From Candidatus Blochmannia sp. SNP (GTDB taxonomy: Bacteria; Pseudomonadota; Gammaproteobacteria; Enterobacterales; Enterobacteriaceae): a stretch of DNA of 64,000 bases. A program made the translations under genes and the position numbers. The stretch is from positions 248,001 to 312,000 of the forward strand of contig NZ_CP144371.1 in assembly GCF_036549215.1 (NCBI RefSeq), written 5' to 3'. Position 1 is the first letter of the stretch; each line of letters starts with the position of its first letter. The notes under the pieces were generated by a model. It saw nothing but the letters and a program-made list of their open reading frames with translations, did no database searches and had not been told where the DNA came from. This document shows positions 41,334-52,761 of this stretch, piece after piece.

Positions 41334-42500
41334 TTATTGTTGATATAGAAGTAAATCTTCTATTATTTTTTGATATATAGAGCTAAGTAATTTTAGATCT
41401 GCTAAATCAATGTATTCATTGATTTTATGGATAGTATGATTACGTGCGCCTAATTCTATAACTTCTGTTCCCATTTTAGCTATGAAACGTCCATCAGAAG
41501 TGCCCCCTGTAGTTTCTAAACAAGGTTCAAATTTTTGATAATATTTAATAGCATTGACTACAACATTAGTTAGTTTTCCTGGATTACTGAAATAAGGTTC
41601 TGCAGAAAGTTTCCAATCAATATTATAAGTTAAAGAATAATATGTAAGTATTTTATTTATACCTTTTTTAATGTCTTCAATAGAAGATTTATTATTAAAG
41701 CGAAAATTAAAGTCTAATGTAACTGTATGAGGTATAATATTACTATTATTGTTGTTATTCGTATAAATATTTGTAATCTGTATAGTAGTAGGAGGGAAAA
41801 ATACATTTTTTTCTTGATCCCATGTAGTATTTAGGAGATCTGATAATATTGGAATAACTAAATGGATTGGGTTTTTTGAGAATTGGGGGTATGCTACATG
41901 ACCTTGTGATCCATATATTGTTAATTGTCCCATAAGTGAACCACGTCTTCCATTTTTTATAATGTCTCCAATTTGATGTTGACTTGATGGTTCACCTACT
42001 ATACAATAATCTATATGTTCGTTGCGCATCATTAAAGATTCTACAACTCTTGTAGTTCCATTTATTCCAGTTCCTTCTTCGTCAGCAGTAATAAGAAATG
42101 CAAGTCGACCTTGATAATTGGGATTTTTGTTTATAAAATTATCGGAGGCAACTAACATAGCAGCTAATGCACCTTTCATATCCACCGCTCCTCTCCCGTG
42201 TAATGCGTTATTGTGTATTACACCTGAGAATGGGGGATGATTCCAGTGCTGTATGTTTCCAGGGTCTACCACATCAGTATGCCCAAGAAATAATAATGTA
42301 GTAGTATGTTTTTGTTTTTTACCATTATTGCCATGGTATGCCCAAATATTAAGCGTATCATCAAATTGCATGAGCTCTATTTTAAAATTTAATTTTTGTA
42401 AATAATCCACAATTATTTCATGGCAATTATTATTTCTTGGGCATACTGATGGTTGTTTAATTAATTTTTGAGCTAATATTTCTAATTTAGAAAAATTCAT
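41334..42500 (-). CDS. dapE: Succinyl-diaminopimelate desuccinylase
   Basis: Metal-dependent hydrolase releasing LL-diaminopimelate in lysine/peptidoglycan synthesis. The product is 388 residues (E. coli 375). Zinc ligands are recognisable in LFLGHTDVVDPG, GRGAVDMKGALAAM, TADEEGTGINGT and the C-terminal ELGARNHTIHKINE. A short Asn-rich insertion (TNNNNNSN) sits in the dimerisation domain. It lies downstream of tkt on the same strand across an unusual pair of inverted repeats. Confidence 0.97.
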   Translation of the reverse strand: MNFSKLEILAQKLIKQPSVCPRNNNCHEIIVDYLQKLNFKIELMQFDDTLNIWAYHGNNGKKQKHTTTLLFLGHTDVVDPGNIQHWNHPPFSGVIHNNALHGRGAVDMKGALAAMLVASDNFINKNPNYQGRLAFLITADEEGTGINGTTRVVESLMMRNEHIDYCIVGEPSSQHQIGDIIKNGRRGSLMGQLTIYGSQGHVAYPQFSKNPIHLVIPILSDLLNTTWDQEKNVFFPPTTIQITNIYTNNNNNSNIIPHTVTLDFNFRFNNKSSIEDIKKGINKILTYYSLTYNIDWKLSAEPYFSNPGKLTNVVVNAIKYYQKFEPCLETTGGTSDGRFIAKMGTEVIELGARNHTIHKINEYIDLADLKLLSSIYQKIIEDLLLYQQ

Positions 42501-42571
42501 ATTGTTTGTTTTTATTTATAATATTTATGGATCAAAAATTAATTAAGCTTGATAATTATACATTTGAAATT

Positions 42572-42644
42572 GTACATTTATCAGAAATTAATATTTGTGA
42601 TAAATGTACTTTAATTTATATAGTATATATAAATTAAAGTACAT
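42572..42644 (-). promoter_or_regulatory. Overlapping inverted repeats between tkt and dapE
   Basis: Two perfect dyads share one arm. The first (42604-42644) has 19-base arms around GTA. The second (42572-42609) pairs GTACATTTATCA with TGATAAATGTAC. They cannot both form. The first to emerge from RNA polymerase on the minus strand lies 41 bases after the tkt stop. This could be a terminator with an alternative fold. Confidence 0.45.
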
Positions 42645-42684
42645 ACGTATTTTTATTATGTATAAAATATTTTATGGTTACTTA

Positions 42685-44691
42685 TTAATTTATAAATTTA
42701 TTTAATAATTTATATGATTTCTCGATTACATAATCTACAGTAAAGTTGAAAAATTTAAATAATTGATTTGGTGGAGCTGATTTTCCAAATTCATTCATAC
42801 CTATTATTTCACCATATAATCCAACATATTTATACCAATAATCAGTACTACTAGCTTCAATAGCTATTCTATTAATTATTGTATTTGGTAATACGTATTC
42901 ACGGTAAGATACATCTTGTTGATCAAATATATCAGTAGAAGGTAAGGAAACAACTCGTACTTTATATCCTTCATTGGTTAAGCGGTAATATGAATTTATG
43001 GCTAGTACTATTTCTGATCCAGTAGCAATGATAATTAATTCAGGCACGCCTTGGCAATCTTTTAGAATGTACCCTCCTCGAGCAATATTGTTAGTTTGTG
43101 TTGATGTGCGTTCTTGTTGTATAAGGTTTTGTCTAGATAAAATTAGCGCGGTTGGGCCATGATGTTCAATTGCAGATTTCCAAGCAACTGCTGTTTCTAC
43201 TTGGTCACAGGGGCGCCATACTGTTAAATTTGGAGTCATACGTAAATTTGATAATTGTTCTATAGGTTGATGAGTCGGACCGTCTTCTCCTAACCCAATA
43301 GAATCATGAGTATAAATCATAATATGATGACTGTTCATTAACGCTGCCATACGAACCGCGTTACGTGCGTATTCAACAAATGTTAAAAATGTAGCGGTAT
43401 AGGGTAGAAAAGCTCCATAATTAGCAATACCGTTAGCAATCGCAGTCATACCAAATTCGCGTACACCGTAATGAATATAATTTCCAGCAGCATTTTTCAT
43501 AATAGAGGAAGATTGAGACCAAGTTGTTAAATTGCTGGGTGTTAAATCTGCTGATCCGCCAAAAAGTTCCGGCAATTTTTTGGAAAAAGATTCAATTGTA
43601 ATTTGAGAAGCTTGACGTGTAGCAATATTTTTAGGGTTCATTTGTAAGTTTTCGATAAATTTTTTCGTTTTTTTGTACCAATCATCAGGTAATTTTCGTT
43701 GTATTCGTCTTATTAATTCTTTTGATAAATCAGGATAAGTAAGTGTGTATTTACAAAATAGTTGTTTCCAAGCATCTTCTTTTTCTTGACCTATTATTTT
43801 AGCGTTCCATAATTTATATATTTTTTTAGGTATAACAAACTGGGGTTCATGCCAATGGAGGGCTTTTCGTGTAGCAGCTACTTCTTCTGGTCCTAGCGGA
43901 GCGCCATGTGCGCTGTGTGTACCGCTTTTATTTGGTGATCCAAAAGCAATAATAGTATTACATATTAATAATGATGGTTTATTCGGTATAGACTTAGCTT
44001 GGTTAATTGCAATTTTAATAGAATCTCTATTATGTCCGTTTATATTACGTATTACATTCCATCCATAAGATTCAAAGCGCATAGCAGTATCATCCGTGAA
44101 CCATTCTGTTATATTGCCATCTATAGAAATACCATTGTTATCATAGAACATAATTAATTTATTTAGTTTCATGGTTCCAGCTAATGAGCAAACTTCATGA
44201 GAAATACCTTCCATCATGCACCCATCTCCTAAAAATACATAAGTATAATGATCAATGATATTAAATTGCATACGATTAAATTGAGCTGCTAGTGTTCGCT
44301 CAGCAATTGCTAATCCCACAGCATTAGCTAGGCCTTGTCCTAATGGTCCTGTTGTAACTTCAACTCCATCAGTATGTCCATATTCTGGATGTCCAGGTGT
44401 TTTAGAATTTAATTGTCTAAAATTTTTTAGATCTTCTATAGATATAGAATATCCAGTTAAATGTAGTATACTATATAGTAGCATTGATCCATGTCCATTA
44501 GATAGAACGAATCTGTCTCTATTAATCCAATTTGGATTGATTGGATTATGATTTATGTAATCTCTCCATAATACTTCAGCAATATCAGCCATACCCATGG
44601 GACAACCAGGGTGTCCGGAATTAGCCTGTTGTATGGCATCTATGCTTAGTATGCGTATAGCATTAGCTAATATTTTATTTGTTATTAACAT
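42685..44691 (-). CDS. tkt: Transketolase
   Basis: Thiamine diphosphate enzyme of the non-oxidative pentose phosphate pathway, supplying erythrose 4-phosphate and ribose 5-phosphate. The product is 668 residues (E. coli TktA 663, TktB 667). [14 protein letters not shown], the diphosphate motif [12 protein letters not shown] ... [16 protein letters not shown] and the FGKSAPP end motif are all intact. Which E. coli paralogue it descends from cannot be settled here. The product feeds the aromatic pathway that includes aroC at the far end of the window. Confidence 0.98.
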   Translation of the reverse strand: MLITNKILANAIRILSIDAIQQANSGHPGCPMGMADIAEVLWRDYINHNPINPNWINRDRFVLSNGHGSMLLYSILHLTGYSISIEDLKNFRQLNSKTPGHPEYGHTDGVEVTTGPLGQGLANAVGLAIAERTLAAQFNRMQFNIIDHYTYVFLGDGCMMEGISHEVCSLAGTMKLNKLIMFYDNNGISIDGNITEWFTDDTAMRFESYGWNVIRNINGHNRDSIKIAINQAKSIPNKPSLLICNTIIAFGSPNKSGTHSAHGAPLGPEEVAATRKALHWHEPQFVIPKKIYKLWNAKIIGQEKEDAWKQLFCKYTLTYPDLSKELIRRIQRKLPDDWYKKTKKFIENLQMNPKNIATRQASQITIESFSKKLPELFGGSADLTPSNLTTWSQSSSIMKNAAGNYIHYGVREFGMTAIANGIANYGAFLPYTATFLTFVEYARNAVRMAALMNSHHIMIYTHDSIGLGEDGPTHQPIEQLSNLRMTPNLTVWRPCDQVETAVAWKSAIEHHGPTALILSRQNLIQQERTSTQTNNIARGGYILKDCQGVPELIIIATGSEIVLAINSYYRLTNEGYKVRVVSLPSTDIFDQQDVSYREYVLPNTIINRIAIEASSTDYWYKYVGLYGEIIGMNEFGKSAPPNQLFKFFNFTVDYVIEKSYKLLNKFIN

Positions 44692-46654
44692 AAAGTGTTT
44701 TCCTAATATTAAATTTTTAATTAAAAGATTATTTATTAAAATATTGTTTCTTTATAGAGAATTGTTGAGTGTATTGAATAATTTTCTATAGCCATGTTAT
44801 TTTGTTATGTTTTAAAAACGAATAATATAAAAATAATTTTATTAAATATTTTATTTCTTTTTGTAAATAAAATATTTAGGAATCTGTATATTTCAGGCTA
44901 ATGTTTTGTCAATTTTAGAGCAATAATTACATTTAATTGTAGTTATAATTTGTTTATCTGTATGACAGTCAACTAATGTTAGGATTAATCATATGATAAT
45001 CATATTGTTTATAGCAAGAACAATTTTTAATTATTATTATTATATATAATGGCATGATTACATACATTATATTTATTTAATAAATATATTGATAGTGTTT
45101 ATTGTAAACAGGATCTAAAAATGTATAAATTAAAATATATATTTGATTTTGATATGTGCATTTTATTGATTAAAGAGGAATGATAGCATTAAATTAAATT
45201 GGATATTGTTATTATTTTTAGTTTTATGTTATTTTAATATCTTTTTGAAAAGTAGTAATAATATTAATAATAATATAAGATGTCTTTGTACTTTGTTCTG
45301 AATGTATTTTAATTAATTTATTATGTTTTTATTGTCATATATTTGTTATAAATGATGTTATTTTTCCGCCAGTAGATATGTGTTTAGATATATTATATAA
45401 AACTTTAATGGTTATATTCACTATTAATTTTTTGATTGTATATAGATAGGTATATATATATTATTTATTTTTTAGTATGGGCTTTAATGTCTTAAAGTAA
45501 TATGTAATAAATGGAAGAACATTGATTCTTAAATAAATAAGAAACGAATTAATAATAATTGCGTTGTGTAGATTATCATAATTAGTGATATTAGTATATT
45601 TTTATGTTATAGCTATACAATTTTTTGCATTATTTAATTGATCGATCACTGATTGGTATAGAGTACTTATAGCGGGATAGTAATTGTAATTGTTTGATCA
45701 TTATGATTATTTTAATGTGTAAAGTATAAATGTATTTTATTAGAAATGAATTTATATTTTATATGATAAATCATATTTTTTCATATGAGAGATTGAGCTT
45801 TATATATTTTATATTATTTTTTAATTAAATATGTATGCATATCTTTCATATAAAGATATTTTCATTAAAATGATAACAGTATGATTCTTAAGTATAATTA
45901 AGACTTAGATATAATTATTATTGATATAATAATTATATCTATTATTGTAGTTAGAATAACGTGTAGCATTAAATTAAAAGAGTTATTAATTTTTTAGATT
46001 AAATAAAATAGTATATTAGGTTGTGTATATGTTGTTATAATAAATGAGATGGTTAATTTGATATGAACAGAATAAAAGATGTAATTTATACTTGATATTC
46101 AATAATTGATTTTAATTTTTGTTGAATAGTGGTTTATATATTATGTCATGCATATATTTATTAGTGTTTAAATATTTTTTAATTAAATCTTAAGGTAGGT
46201 ATTTTATTTTTAAAACGATTTATTTAAGTATACAAAGTGATTAATTAAATATGAGACTTTATATAGAAAGATAACCATACGTATATACTTTATTTTAATC
46301 AATAAAATATTTTAATTTGAATTTTAATTATATATATTGTTATATATAATTGTTCAGATTTTTGATTGTATTAATGAAGAAAATTTTTTATTTTACGTAT
46401 AATTATTTAATTATTGTAGTAATTTATTTTTAAAATAAATCAAAAGTAAATTCTTTATTAATTAATAAATTATTAGTTAGAAATTTATTCTATATTATAA
46501 AAATATTATTTTGTATACTAGTAATTGGTTAATAAATTTTTATATAAATATATATTTACATACGATCCATTTCACAATTATACACATAATATATCATATT
46601 TTTCTGGAATAAAAGAAATTCTATTTTAGTAATCGTGTTTATATTTGGATATAT
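44692..46654. other. Nearly 2-kb gap between divergent tkt and cysP
   Basis: The longest gene-free stretch of the window, very A/T-rich. No open frame resembles a protein, and there is no tRNA or 5S-like sequence. It contains orphan hairpins at 45906-45941 (16-base perfect arms, TGAT loop) and 46326-46351 (11-base A/T arms). Its size suggests several decayed genes, but none can be named. Confidence 0.65.
45906..45941. repeat. Perfect 16-base inverted repeat in the tkt/cysP gap
   Basis: TAGATATAATTATTAT and its complement around TGAT. It is more than 700 bases from the nearest gene and both neighbours point away, so it is not a terminator of either. Confidence 0.6.
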
Positions 46655-47677
46655 ATGATTATTACACGTATTTTTTTTAAAACAATTAGAACAACGGCGC
46701 TGTTGTATTTTATTTTTTATACTTCAGTGTTTGGAACTGTTTTGTTAAATAGTTCGTATGATGTATCTAGAGAATTGTTTTTAGAGATTAATTCCAATTT
46801 TATTAAATATTGGAAGGATAAAAATCCTGAAGACACACTAATTATCCGTCAGTCTCATGCAGGATCTACCAGACAAGCTATAGCTATATTACAAGGATTG
46901 CGTGCAGATGTAGTCACTTATAATCAGGTAATAGATGTACAAATTTTACACGATCGTGGAAAATTAATTCCTAAAGACTGGCAAGATCGATTGCCGAATC
47001 ACAGCTCTCCATTTTATTCAACTATGGCTTTTTTAGTAAGGCAAGGCAATCCAAAAGGAATTTATAATTGGCATGATTTAACTAATGAAGGGTTGAAAAT
47101 AGTATTTCCTAATCCTAAAACTTCTGGAAATGGGCGCTATACTTATTTAGCTGCTTGGAATGTATTTTTTAAAAACAGTAACGAAAATATAGAGCAAACT
47201 CGATTTTGGATGCGAAAGTTTTTACAAAATGTAGTAGTATTCGATACTGGAGGACGCGCTGCTACTTCTACTTTTGTTGATCGCAATCAGGGGGATGTAT
47301 TAATTAATTTTGAATCTGAAGCAAAATTAGTACAGAAGCAATATGGATCTAATAACTACGATATTGTGATACCTAAACCTAATATTTTAGTAGAATTTCC
47401 AGTGACTTGGATAGATAGAAATGTTCTCCGAAATAGAACTAAAAATGTAGCAAAAGCTTATTTAAATTATTTGTATACTCCTCCAGCACAAAAGATTATT
47501 GCTAAGTTTGGGTATCGTTTAAATACAACGGATGCTATTCAATTAGATCAGAATAGATCTTTTAAGAGTCAATTATTTAGGATAGAGGACCAGAATGGTA
47601 ATTGGAATATTCTTATGGAGACACATTTTAGGCGTGGCGGTGAATTAGATAAATTATTATCGGTAGGACATCGTTGA
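46655..47677 (+). CDS. cysP: Sulfate/thiosulfate-binding periplasmic protein CysP
   Basis: Periplasmic receptor of the sulfate/thiosulfate ABC importer. The product is 340 residues (E. coli CysP 338), with an N-terminal hydrophobic signal segment (about 12-28). LLNSSYDVSRELF, QSHAGSTRQAIAILQGL, DVVTYNQVIDVQILHD and FPNPKTSGNGRYTYLAAW match CysP rather than Sbp. It is the first gene of cysPUWA; its stop overlaps the cysU start (TGATG). Confidence 0.97.
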   Translation: MIITRIFFKTIRTTALLYFIFYTSVFGTVLLNSSYDVSRELFLEINSNFIKYWKDKNPEDTLIIRQSHAGSTRQAIAILQGLRADVVTYNQVIDVQILHDRGKLIPKDWQDRLPNHSSPFYSTMAFLVRQGNPKGIYNWHDLTNEGLKIVFPNPKTSGNGRYTYLAAWNVFFKNSNENIEQTRFWMRKFLQNVVVFDTGGRAATSTFVDRNQGDVLINFESEAKLVQKQYGSNNYDIVIPKPNILVEFPVTWIDRNVLRNRTKNVAKAYLNYLYTPPAQKIIAKFGYRLNTTDAIQLDQNRSFKSQLFRIEDQNGNWNILMETHFRRGGELDKLLSVGHR

Positions 47678-48510
47678 TGTTATTTTTTTCAGTTAAATAT
47701 GTATTACCTGGATTTGGTATAGCTTTTGGCAGCAGTTTATTATTTATTTGCTTGATTTTATTATTACCTTTAAGTGCATTAATGATGCAACTATCTCAAA
47801 TGAATTTTTCTCAATATTGGGATATAATTACAGATCCAGCATTATTAGTATCCTATAAAATTACTTTATTATCTGCTGGATCAGCAACATTATTTAATGC
47901 TGTATTTGGTATGTTAGTATCATGGGTAATAACCAGATATCAATTTCCTGGTAAAAAATTATTAGATGCATTAATAGATTTGCCTTTTGCTTTACCTACT
48001 GCAGTAGCAGGATTAACTTTAGCAACATTATTTTCAACATCAGGTTGGTATGGAAGTTGGTTATCTCGAGTAGGTATTACAGTATCATATACATGGATAG
48101 GAATATCTATTGCTATGATTTTTACAAGTATTCCATTTGTAGTACGTACGGTGCAGCCAGTATTAGAAGAGTTTGCTGAAGAATACGAAGAAGTAGCAAA
48201 GACTCTTGGAGCTGATCATTGGCAAATTTTTTATAATATAATTTTTCCGGAATTGGCACCAGCTTGGTTATCTGGTGTAGTGTTATCTTTTATCCGAAGC
48301 TTAGGTGAATTTGGTGCAGTCATTTTTATTGCAGGAAATATTGCATGGAAGAATGAGGTAATATCTTTAATTATTTTTATTCGTTTACAAGAATTTGATT
48401 ATCCAGCAGCTAGCGCTATTGCTTCTGTAATTTTGATTGTTTCTTTATTATTATTATTATTTACTAATATGTTTCAATTACGAATAAATCGGAGGCTTAA
48501 GGGATCTTAG
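47677..48510 (+). CDS. cysU: Sulfate/thiosulfate ABC transporter permease CysU (CysT)
   Basis: Inner-membrane permease with six predicted helices. The product is 277 residues, the E. coli length. The ABC-coupling loop EEYEEVAKTLGADHWQIF and the conserved SLGEFGAVIFIAGNIAWK are intact. The ATG at 47677 overlaps the cysP TGA by one base; a TTG one codon upstream is a poorer choice. Its TAG overlaps the first base of cysW. Confidence 0.98.
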   Translation: MLFFSVKYVLPGFGIAFGSSLLFICLILLLPLSALMMQLSQMNFSQYWDIITDPALLVSYKITLLSAGSATLFNAVFGMLVSWVITRYQFPGKKLLDALIDLPFALPTAVAGLTLATLFSTSGWYGSWLSRVGITVSYTWIGISIAMIFTSIPFVVRTVQPVLEEFAEEYEEVAKTLGADHWQIFYNIIFPELAPAWLSGVVLSFIRSLGEFGAVIFIAGNIAWKNEVISLIIFIRLQEFDYPAASAIASVILIVSLLLLLFTNMFQLRINRRLKGS

Positions 48511-49361
48511 TGATAAATATATTTAATAATTATGTCAATAGGAATAATAATTGTATTCGTCATATTACATTGAACCAATGGGTTTTAATTATCTTGGCTA
48601 TGTTTATATCATCAGTGTTATTGTTAGTTCCTTTAATTGTGATTTTTGTATCTGCTTTTTCAGAAGGATTAAAAGTAGTTAGAATAAATTTGATTGATAA
48701 AGATATGGTGCACGCAATTTTTTTAACGGTTATTGTAGTGTTATTTACTGTACCTATTAATATATTTTTTGGGGTATTGATGGCTTGGTTAGTAACTCGT
48801 TTTAAATTTTATGGAAGGCAATTTTTATTAGTTTTTTTAAATATACCTATTGCTGTTTCTCCGGTAATTGCTGGATTGTTATATTTGTTACTTTATACAA
48901 ATAATAATGTAATAGTAAATTGGCTGGATTTACATAATATACAAATAATATTCACATGGTTAGGAGTAGTGTTAGTTACTATTTTTGTCACCTGTCCTTT
49001 TGTAGTACATGAGCTTGTTCCGGTGATGGTAAATAGAGGCAGACAAGAAGATGAGGCGGCAGTACTTCTTGGGGCTTCTGGTTGGATGATGTTTCGTTAT
49101 GTTACTTTTCCAAATATCCGTTGGGCTTTGTTATATGGAGCCATCTTGACTAATGCTCGTGCTATTGGTGAATTTGGAGCAGTATCTATAGTATCAGGGT
49201 TGATACGTGGAGAAACATATACTTTATCATTATATGTAGAATTATTATATCAAGATTATAATACTGTTGGTGCATTTATTGCCGCATCATTATTAGCTTC
49301 TATTTCAATTGTTATGTTATTTATAAAGAATTATTTACAAAGTCGTTTGAAACATGTATGA
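48510..49361 (+). CDS. cysW: Sulfate/thiosulfate ABC transporter permease CysW
   Basis: Second permease subunit, 283 residues (E. coli 291), about six membrane helices. QEDEAAVLLGASGWMMF is the ABC-coupling loop, and ARAIGEFGAVSIVSG and the VTCPFVVHELVPVM block match CysW. The start is GTG, overlapping the cysU stop codon by one base, with GGGAT ahead of it. The charged C-terminal tail of E. coli CysW is shorter here. Confidence 0.97.
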   Translation: MINIFNNYVNRNNNCIRHITLNQWVLIILAMFISSVLLLVPLIVIFVSAFSEGLKVVRINLIDKDMVHAIFLTVIVVLFTVPINIFFGVLMAWLVTRFKFYGRQFLLVFLNIPIAVSPVIAGLLYLLLYTNNNVIVNWLDLHNIQIIFTWLGVVLVTIFVTCPFVVHELVPVMVNRGRQEDEAAVLLGASGWMMFRYVTFPNIRWALLYGAILTNARAIGEFGAVSIVSGLIRGETYTLSLYVELLYQDYNTVGAFIAASLLASISIVMLFIKNYLQSRLKHV

Positions 49362-49388
49362 ATTAATATTTGTGGTTAGGGATAAGCA

Positions 49389-50459
49389 ATGAGTATTGAA
49401 ATAGACGGGATAAATAAATTTTTTGGTCATGACAAAGTGCTAACTAATATTTCTTTACATATCGAATCTGGAGAAATTATAGCATTATTAGGTCCATCTG
49501 GTTCTGGAAAGACAACATTATTACGTATTATTGCTGGATTGGAATATCATAATAGTGGTTGTTTACGTTTTAGAGGTAAAGACGTAAGTCAACTTAGTGC
49601 ACGTGATCGTCATGTTGGTTTTGTTTTTCAAAATTATGCTTTATTTCGTCATATGACAGTATCGGATAATGTTTCTTTTGGCATAAGAATGTTACCACGT
49701 CATAAACGTCCCAATTCTCATGCAATTAATAAAAAAGTTATGCAGTTGTTGACTATGGTACAATTAGAAGGTTTAGGAAATAGATATCCTGAGCAACTTT
49801 CTGGAGGGCAAAAACAACGTGTAGCCTTAGCTCGTTCTTTAGCAATTGAACCAGAAATCTTGTTATTAGATGAACCTTTTGGAGCATTGGATACTCAAGT
49901 TAGAAAAGGATTACGTCGTTGGCTTCGCAGATTGCATAGTGAATTTAAATTTACTAGTGTTTTTGTTACACATGATCAAGAAGAAGCGATGGAAGTTGCT
50001 AATAGGATAGTAGTTATGAATCGAGGTATTATTGAGCAGATAGGTACACCTAAAGATATTTGGTGTGTACCAGCTACTCGTTTTGTTCTAGAGTTTTTAA
50101 GTGAAGTTAATTGTCTACAAGGAATGGTATGTGGTTCAGAATTATCTATTGGGTCTTATCATTGGTCTTTACCATACGTGCCTGCTTTTCAGGGAAAAGT
50201 AGAATTATTTTTTCGTCCGTGGGAAATGGATATTAGTAAAGAATCTAATGTATTGCATCCATTACCAGCTAAGATTGTTAATGTTAGTTTACATGGATTT
50301 TATTGGCAGTTAAGTGTAGAGCCTTTGGGTTGGCACCAAGATTTATTGACTATAATTTTAGGAATTGGGGATATTTTTGGTATCCCAGAATGCGGATCAT
50401 GTTGTTATTTAAGCGGGCGTAATGCGCGATTATTTTCAGAAGAAATAGCACAATTGTAA
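49389..50459 (+). CDS. cysA: Sulfate/thiosulfate ABC transporter ATP-binding protein CysA
   Basis: ATPase subunit of the importer, 356 residues (E. coli 365). Walker A GPSGSGKTT starts at residue 35; the signature LSGGQKQR, Walker B EILLLDEPFGALD and the switch HDQEEAMEV follow in order. A C-terminal regulatory domain is present but divergent. In E. coli cysM follows; here the operon ends with cysA and a gap. Confidence 0.98.
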   Translation: MSIEIDGINKFFGHDKVLTNISLHIESGEIIALLGPSGSGKTTLLRIIAGLEYHNSGCLRFRGKDVSQLSARDRHVGFVFQNYALFRHMTVSDNVSFGIRMLPRHKRPNSHAINKKVMQLLTMVQLEGLGNRYPEQLSGGQKQRVALARSLAIEPEILLLDEPFGALDTQVRKGLRRWLRRLHSEFKFTSVFVTHDQEEAMEVANRIVVMNRGIIEQIGTPKDIWCVPATRFVLEFLSEVNCLQGMVCGSELSIGSYHWSLPYVPAFQGKVELFFRPWEMDISKESNVLHPLPAKIVNVSLHGFYWQLSVEPLGWHQDLLTIILGIGDIFGIPECGSCCYLSGRNARLFSEEIAQL

Positions 50460-50970
50460 GTGTAAGCAATAATGTTGTTTCTCAGGATGCTCTCATGGTC
50501 TTAAAGATAAGAGATAGATGTAGATGTAAGTAATAACAATAGAGACGTAAGTTTTGTTTACTTGGCTTATATTGGTATACGGATATATGAATAGTTTAAT
50601 GATACTCTTAGATTTAAGAGTTGTATATAAAAAGATTTGGTTTTTATGTGTGAATTGTAAGATTTTTAAATAGCTGGATAAACAAGATGGTAAAGGATAT
50701 TAATTAAAACTATATAGAGTACGGTAGTAAAGTATTTTGTATAGGAGTATATTTTAGGTAATGTAAATTTATAGTTTTTCTATATATTGTTTTGTTATTT
50801 TTATTTATAAGTATGTATGTTAATGTAGATTACAATTTTTGTAATAGATTAAGTAGTCTAATAGACTTGCAAAGTTGTTATTTTTCAGGTTATATTTTCA
50901 TGGTATATTACGTTTACATTAATTAATAATTAATATTATTATTATTCCTATCTGTTTTAATACAGGCGTA
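50460..50970. other. Gap between convergent cysA and ptsI
   Basis: About 510 bases with no gene. E. coli has cysM after cysA and crr after ptsI in this space; neither is present as a frame or an obvious pseudogene. Confidence 0.6.
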
Positions 50971-52686
50971 TTATTGTTTGTGCTGCATAAGTAAATGCAT
51001 TATTGATTCTGTAGTTGGATGATTTAACGCTTTTTTTGCTATTTTCTTCGCATCGTGATAGTACGAATTGCGGATTATTTTTTTTATTTGTGGAATAGAT
51101 ACGGAACTCATACTAAACTCATCTAATCCCATTCCTAGTAATAGTAAAGTAGTGCGTTCATCTCCCGCCATTTCTCCACACATAGCTGTCCATTTCCCTT
51201 CAGAATGTGAAGCTTCAATTACTTGTTTGATTAATATTAAAATAGATGGAGATATGGGATTATATAAATGAGATATTAATTTGTTGCCACGATCTACGGC
51301 GAGAGTGTATTGTGTCAAATCATTGGTTCCAATACTGAAAAAATCTACTTCTTTAATCAAATGATGAGCGATAATTGCAGCAGCAGGAGTTTCGATCATA
51401 ATTCCTACTTTAATATTTTCGTCAAATTTTTTTCCTTCTTTATGTAGTTGTTTTTTTAATAAATTTAGTTCTGTATTTAAAGTTTTTATTTCTTCTACAG
51501 AAATAATCATAGGATACATTATGCGTAATTTACCGAAAAATGAAGCGCGTAAGATAGCACGTAATTGGGTATGCAGTATATCTTTTCTATCTAACATTAT
51601 GCGAATTGCCCGCCATCCAAGAAATGGATTCTCTTCGTTTGGAAGATGCATGTAAGGTAAATTTTTATCACCTCCAATATCCATAATACGTATGATTACA
51701 GCTTGATTAATCATTGATTCAGCTGCTTTTTTATAAGCTTTAAATTGTTCTTCTTCTGTAGGTAATGCATTACGATTCATAAATAAAAATTCAGTTCTAT
51801 ATAATCCTATGCCTTCAGCTCCGTTTTCTTTGGCTCTAATTATATCGTGTATTGCACCGCTAATATTGGCACATATCCGTACTTGATGTTTGTCAAGAGT
51901 AATTGCTGGAAGGTGTTTGAATTTAGTTAATTCATATTTTTCAGAAATATATTTTTCTTTTAATATATTGATATTTTTAATGATGTTTGGAGTTGGATTA
52001 ATGTAAATTTTATTATTTAAGGCATCAAGTATTATAAAGTCTCCATTAGAAACTTGTTTTGTAATAATACCAGTTCCTACAATGGCTGGTAATTCTAAAG
52101 AACGAGCCATGATAGAGGTATGCGAAGTTTTCCCTCCGGCATCGGTAATAAATCCTAACACTTTTTTTAAATTTAATTGAGCTGTTTCTGATGGACTAAG
52201 ATCTACAGCAATAATAATTACTTCTTCAGTAATTGTGTTTAAGTCGATAATTGGAATGCCTAAAATATTTTTCAATAAACGATTTCCAATATCTCGTACG
52301 TCGGTGGCACGTTCTTTCAAATATTCATCTTCTAGTTTTTCTAAGGCTTTTGCTTGAGTTTCAATCACCGAATACACAGCAGCATCTGCGCTAAATAGTT
52401 CTTCTTTAATAAGAGTGATGATATCTTGTTCAAGTTCTTCATCTTCTAGTAATATGATATGGCCTTCAAAGATAGCTTCTTTCTTTGAATCTAATTGTTT
52501 TTTTATTTTATTTTTAATTTCTTTTAATTGTCTAGAAGTTTCAGTGCGTCCAGAAATAAACCGATTTATTTCTTGTTCAATAGAACCAATAGCGATTTTT
52601 TTTGAATTAATGAGAATTTTTTTTTCTTTTAATAGCAACGCTTTGCCGAAGGCGATGCCAGGTGATACTGAAGTTCCTGAAATCAT
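50971..52686 (-). CDS. ptsI: Phosphoenolpyruvate-protein phosphotransferase (PTS enzyme I)
   Basis: First enzyme of the sugar phosphotransferase system: moves phosphate from PEP to HPr. The product is 571 residues (E. coli 575) from the ATG at 52686; ATGs at 52701 and 52710 are in frame, but [19 protein letters not shown] matches E. coli and AAGGTAGA precedes it. The active histidine is His189 in [13 protein letters not shown]. The PEP-binding barrel keeps [10 protein letters not shown] and [19 protein letters not shown]. It lies behind ptsH; crr is missing. Confidence 0.98.
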   Translation of the reverse strand: MISGTSVSPGIAFGKALLLKEKKILINSKKIAIGSIEQEINRFISGRTETSRQLKEIKNKIKKQLDSKKEAIFEGHIILLEDEELEQDIITLIKEELFSADAAVYSVIETQAKALEKLEDEYLKERATDVRDIGNRLLKNILGIPIIDLNTITEEVIIIAVDLSPSETAQLNLKKVLGFITDAGGKTSHTSIMARSLELPAIVGTGIITKQVSNGDFIILDALNNKIYINPTPNIIKNINILKEKYISEKYELTKFKHLPAITLDKHQVRICANISGAIHDIIRAKENGAEGIGLYRTEFLFMNRNALPTEEEQFKAYKKAAESMINQAVIIRIMDIGGDKNLPYMHLPNEENPFLGWRAIRIMLDRKDILHTQLRAILRASFFGKLRIMYPMIISVEEIKTLNTELNLLKKQLHKEGKKFDENIKVGIMIETPAAAIIAHHLIKEVDFFSIGTNDLTQYTLAVDRGNKLISHLYNPISPSILILIKQVIEASHSEGKWTAMCGEMAGDERTTLLLLGMGLDEFSMSSVSIPQIKKIIRNSYYHDAKKIAKKALNHPTTESIMHLLMQHKQ

Positions 52687-52761
52687 AAATTCTACCTTCA
52701 TTAGAGTCATGGGGAGTTGAGTTTATTATCTACATATTGATTGATTGTGTTATTTTTCTTT

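Noticed and set aside
44597..44791. 64-codon frame antisense to the start of tkt
   Set aside because: It overlaps the conserved transketolase N-terminus and then runs into the gap with no protein character.
45121..45183. 20-codon frame with AGGA ahead of its ATG in the tkt/cysP gap
   Set aside because: It has no recognisable similarity, and short frames with such sites are expected by chance in 2 kb.
52415..52720. 101-codon frame antisense to ptsI
   Set aside because: It is a Ser/Ile-rich mirror of conserved enzyme I codons.
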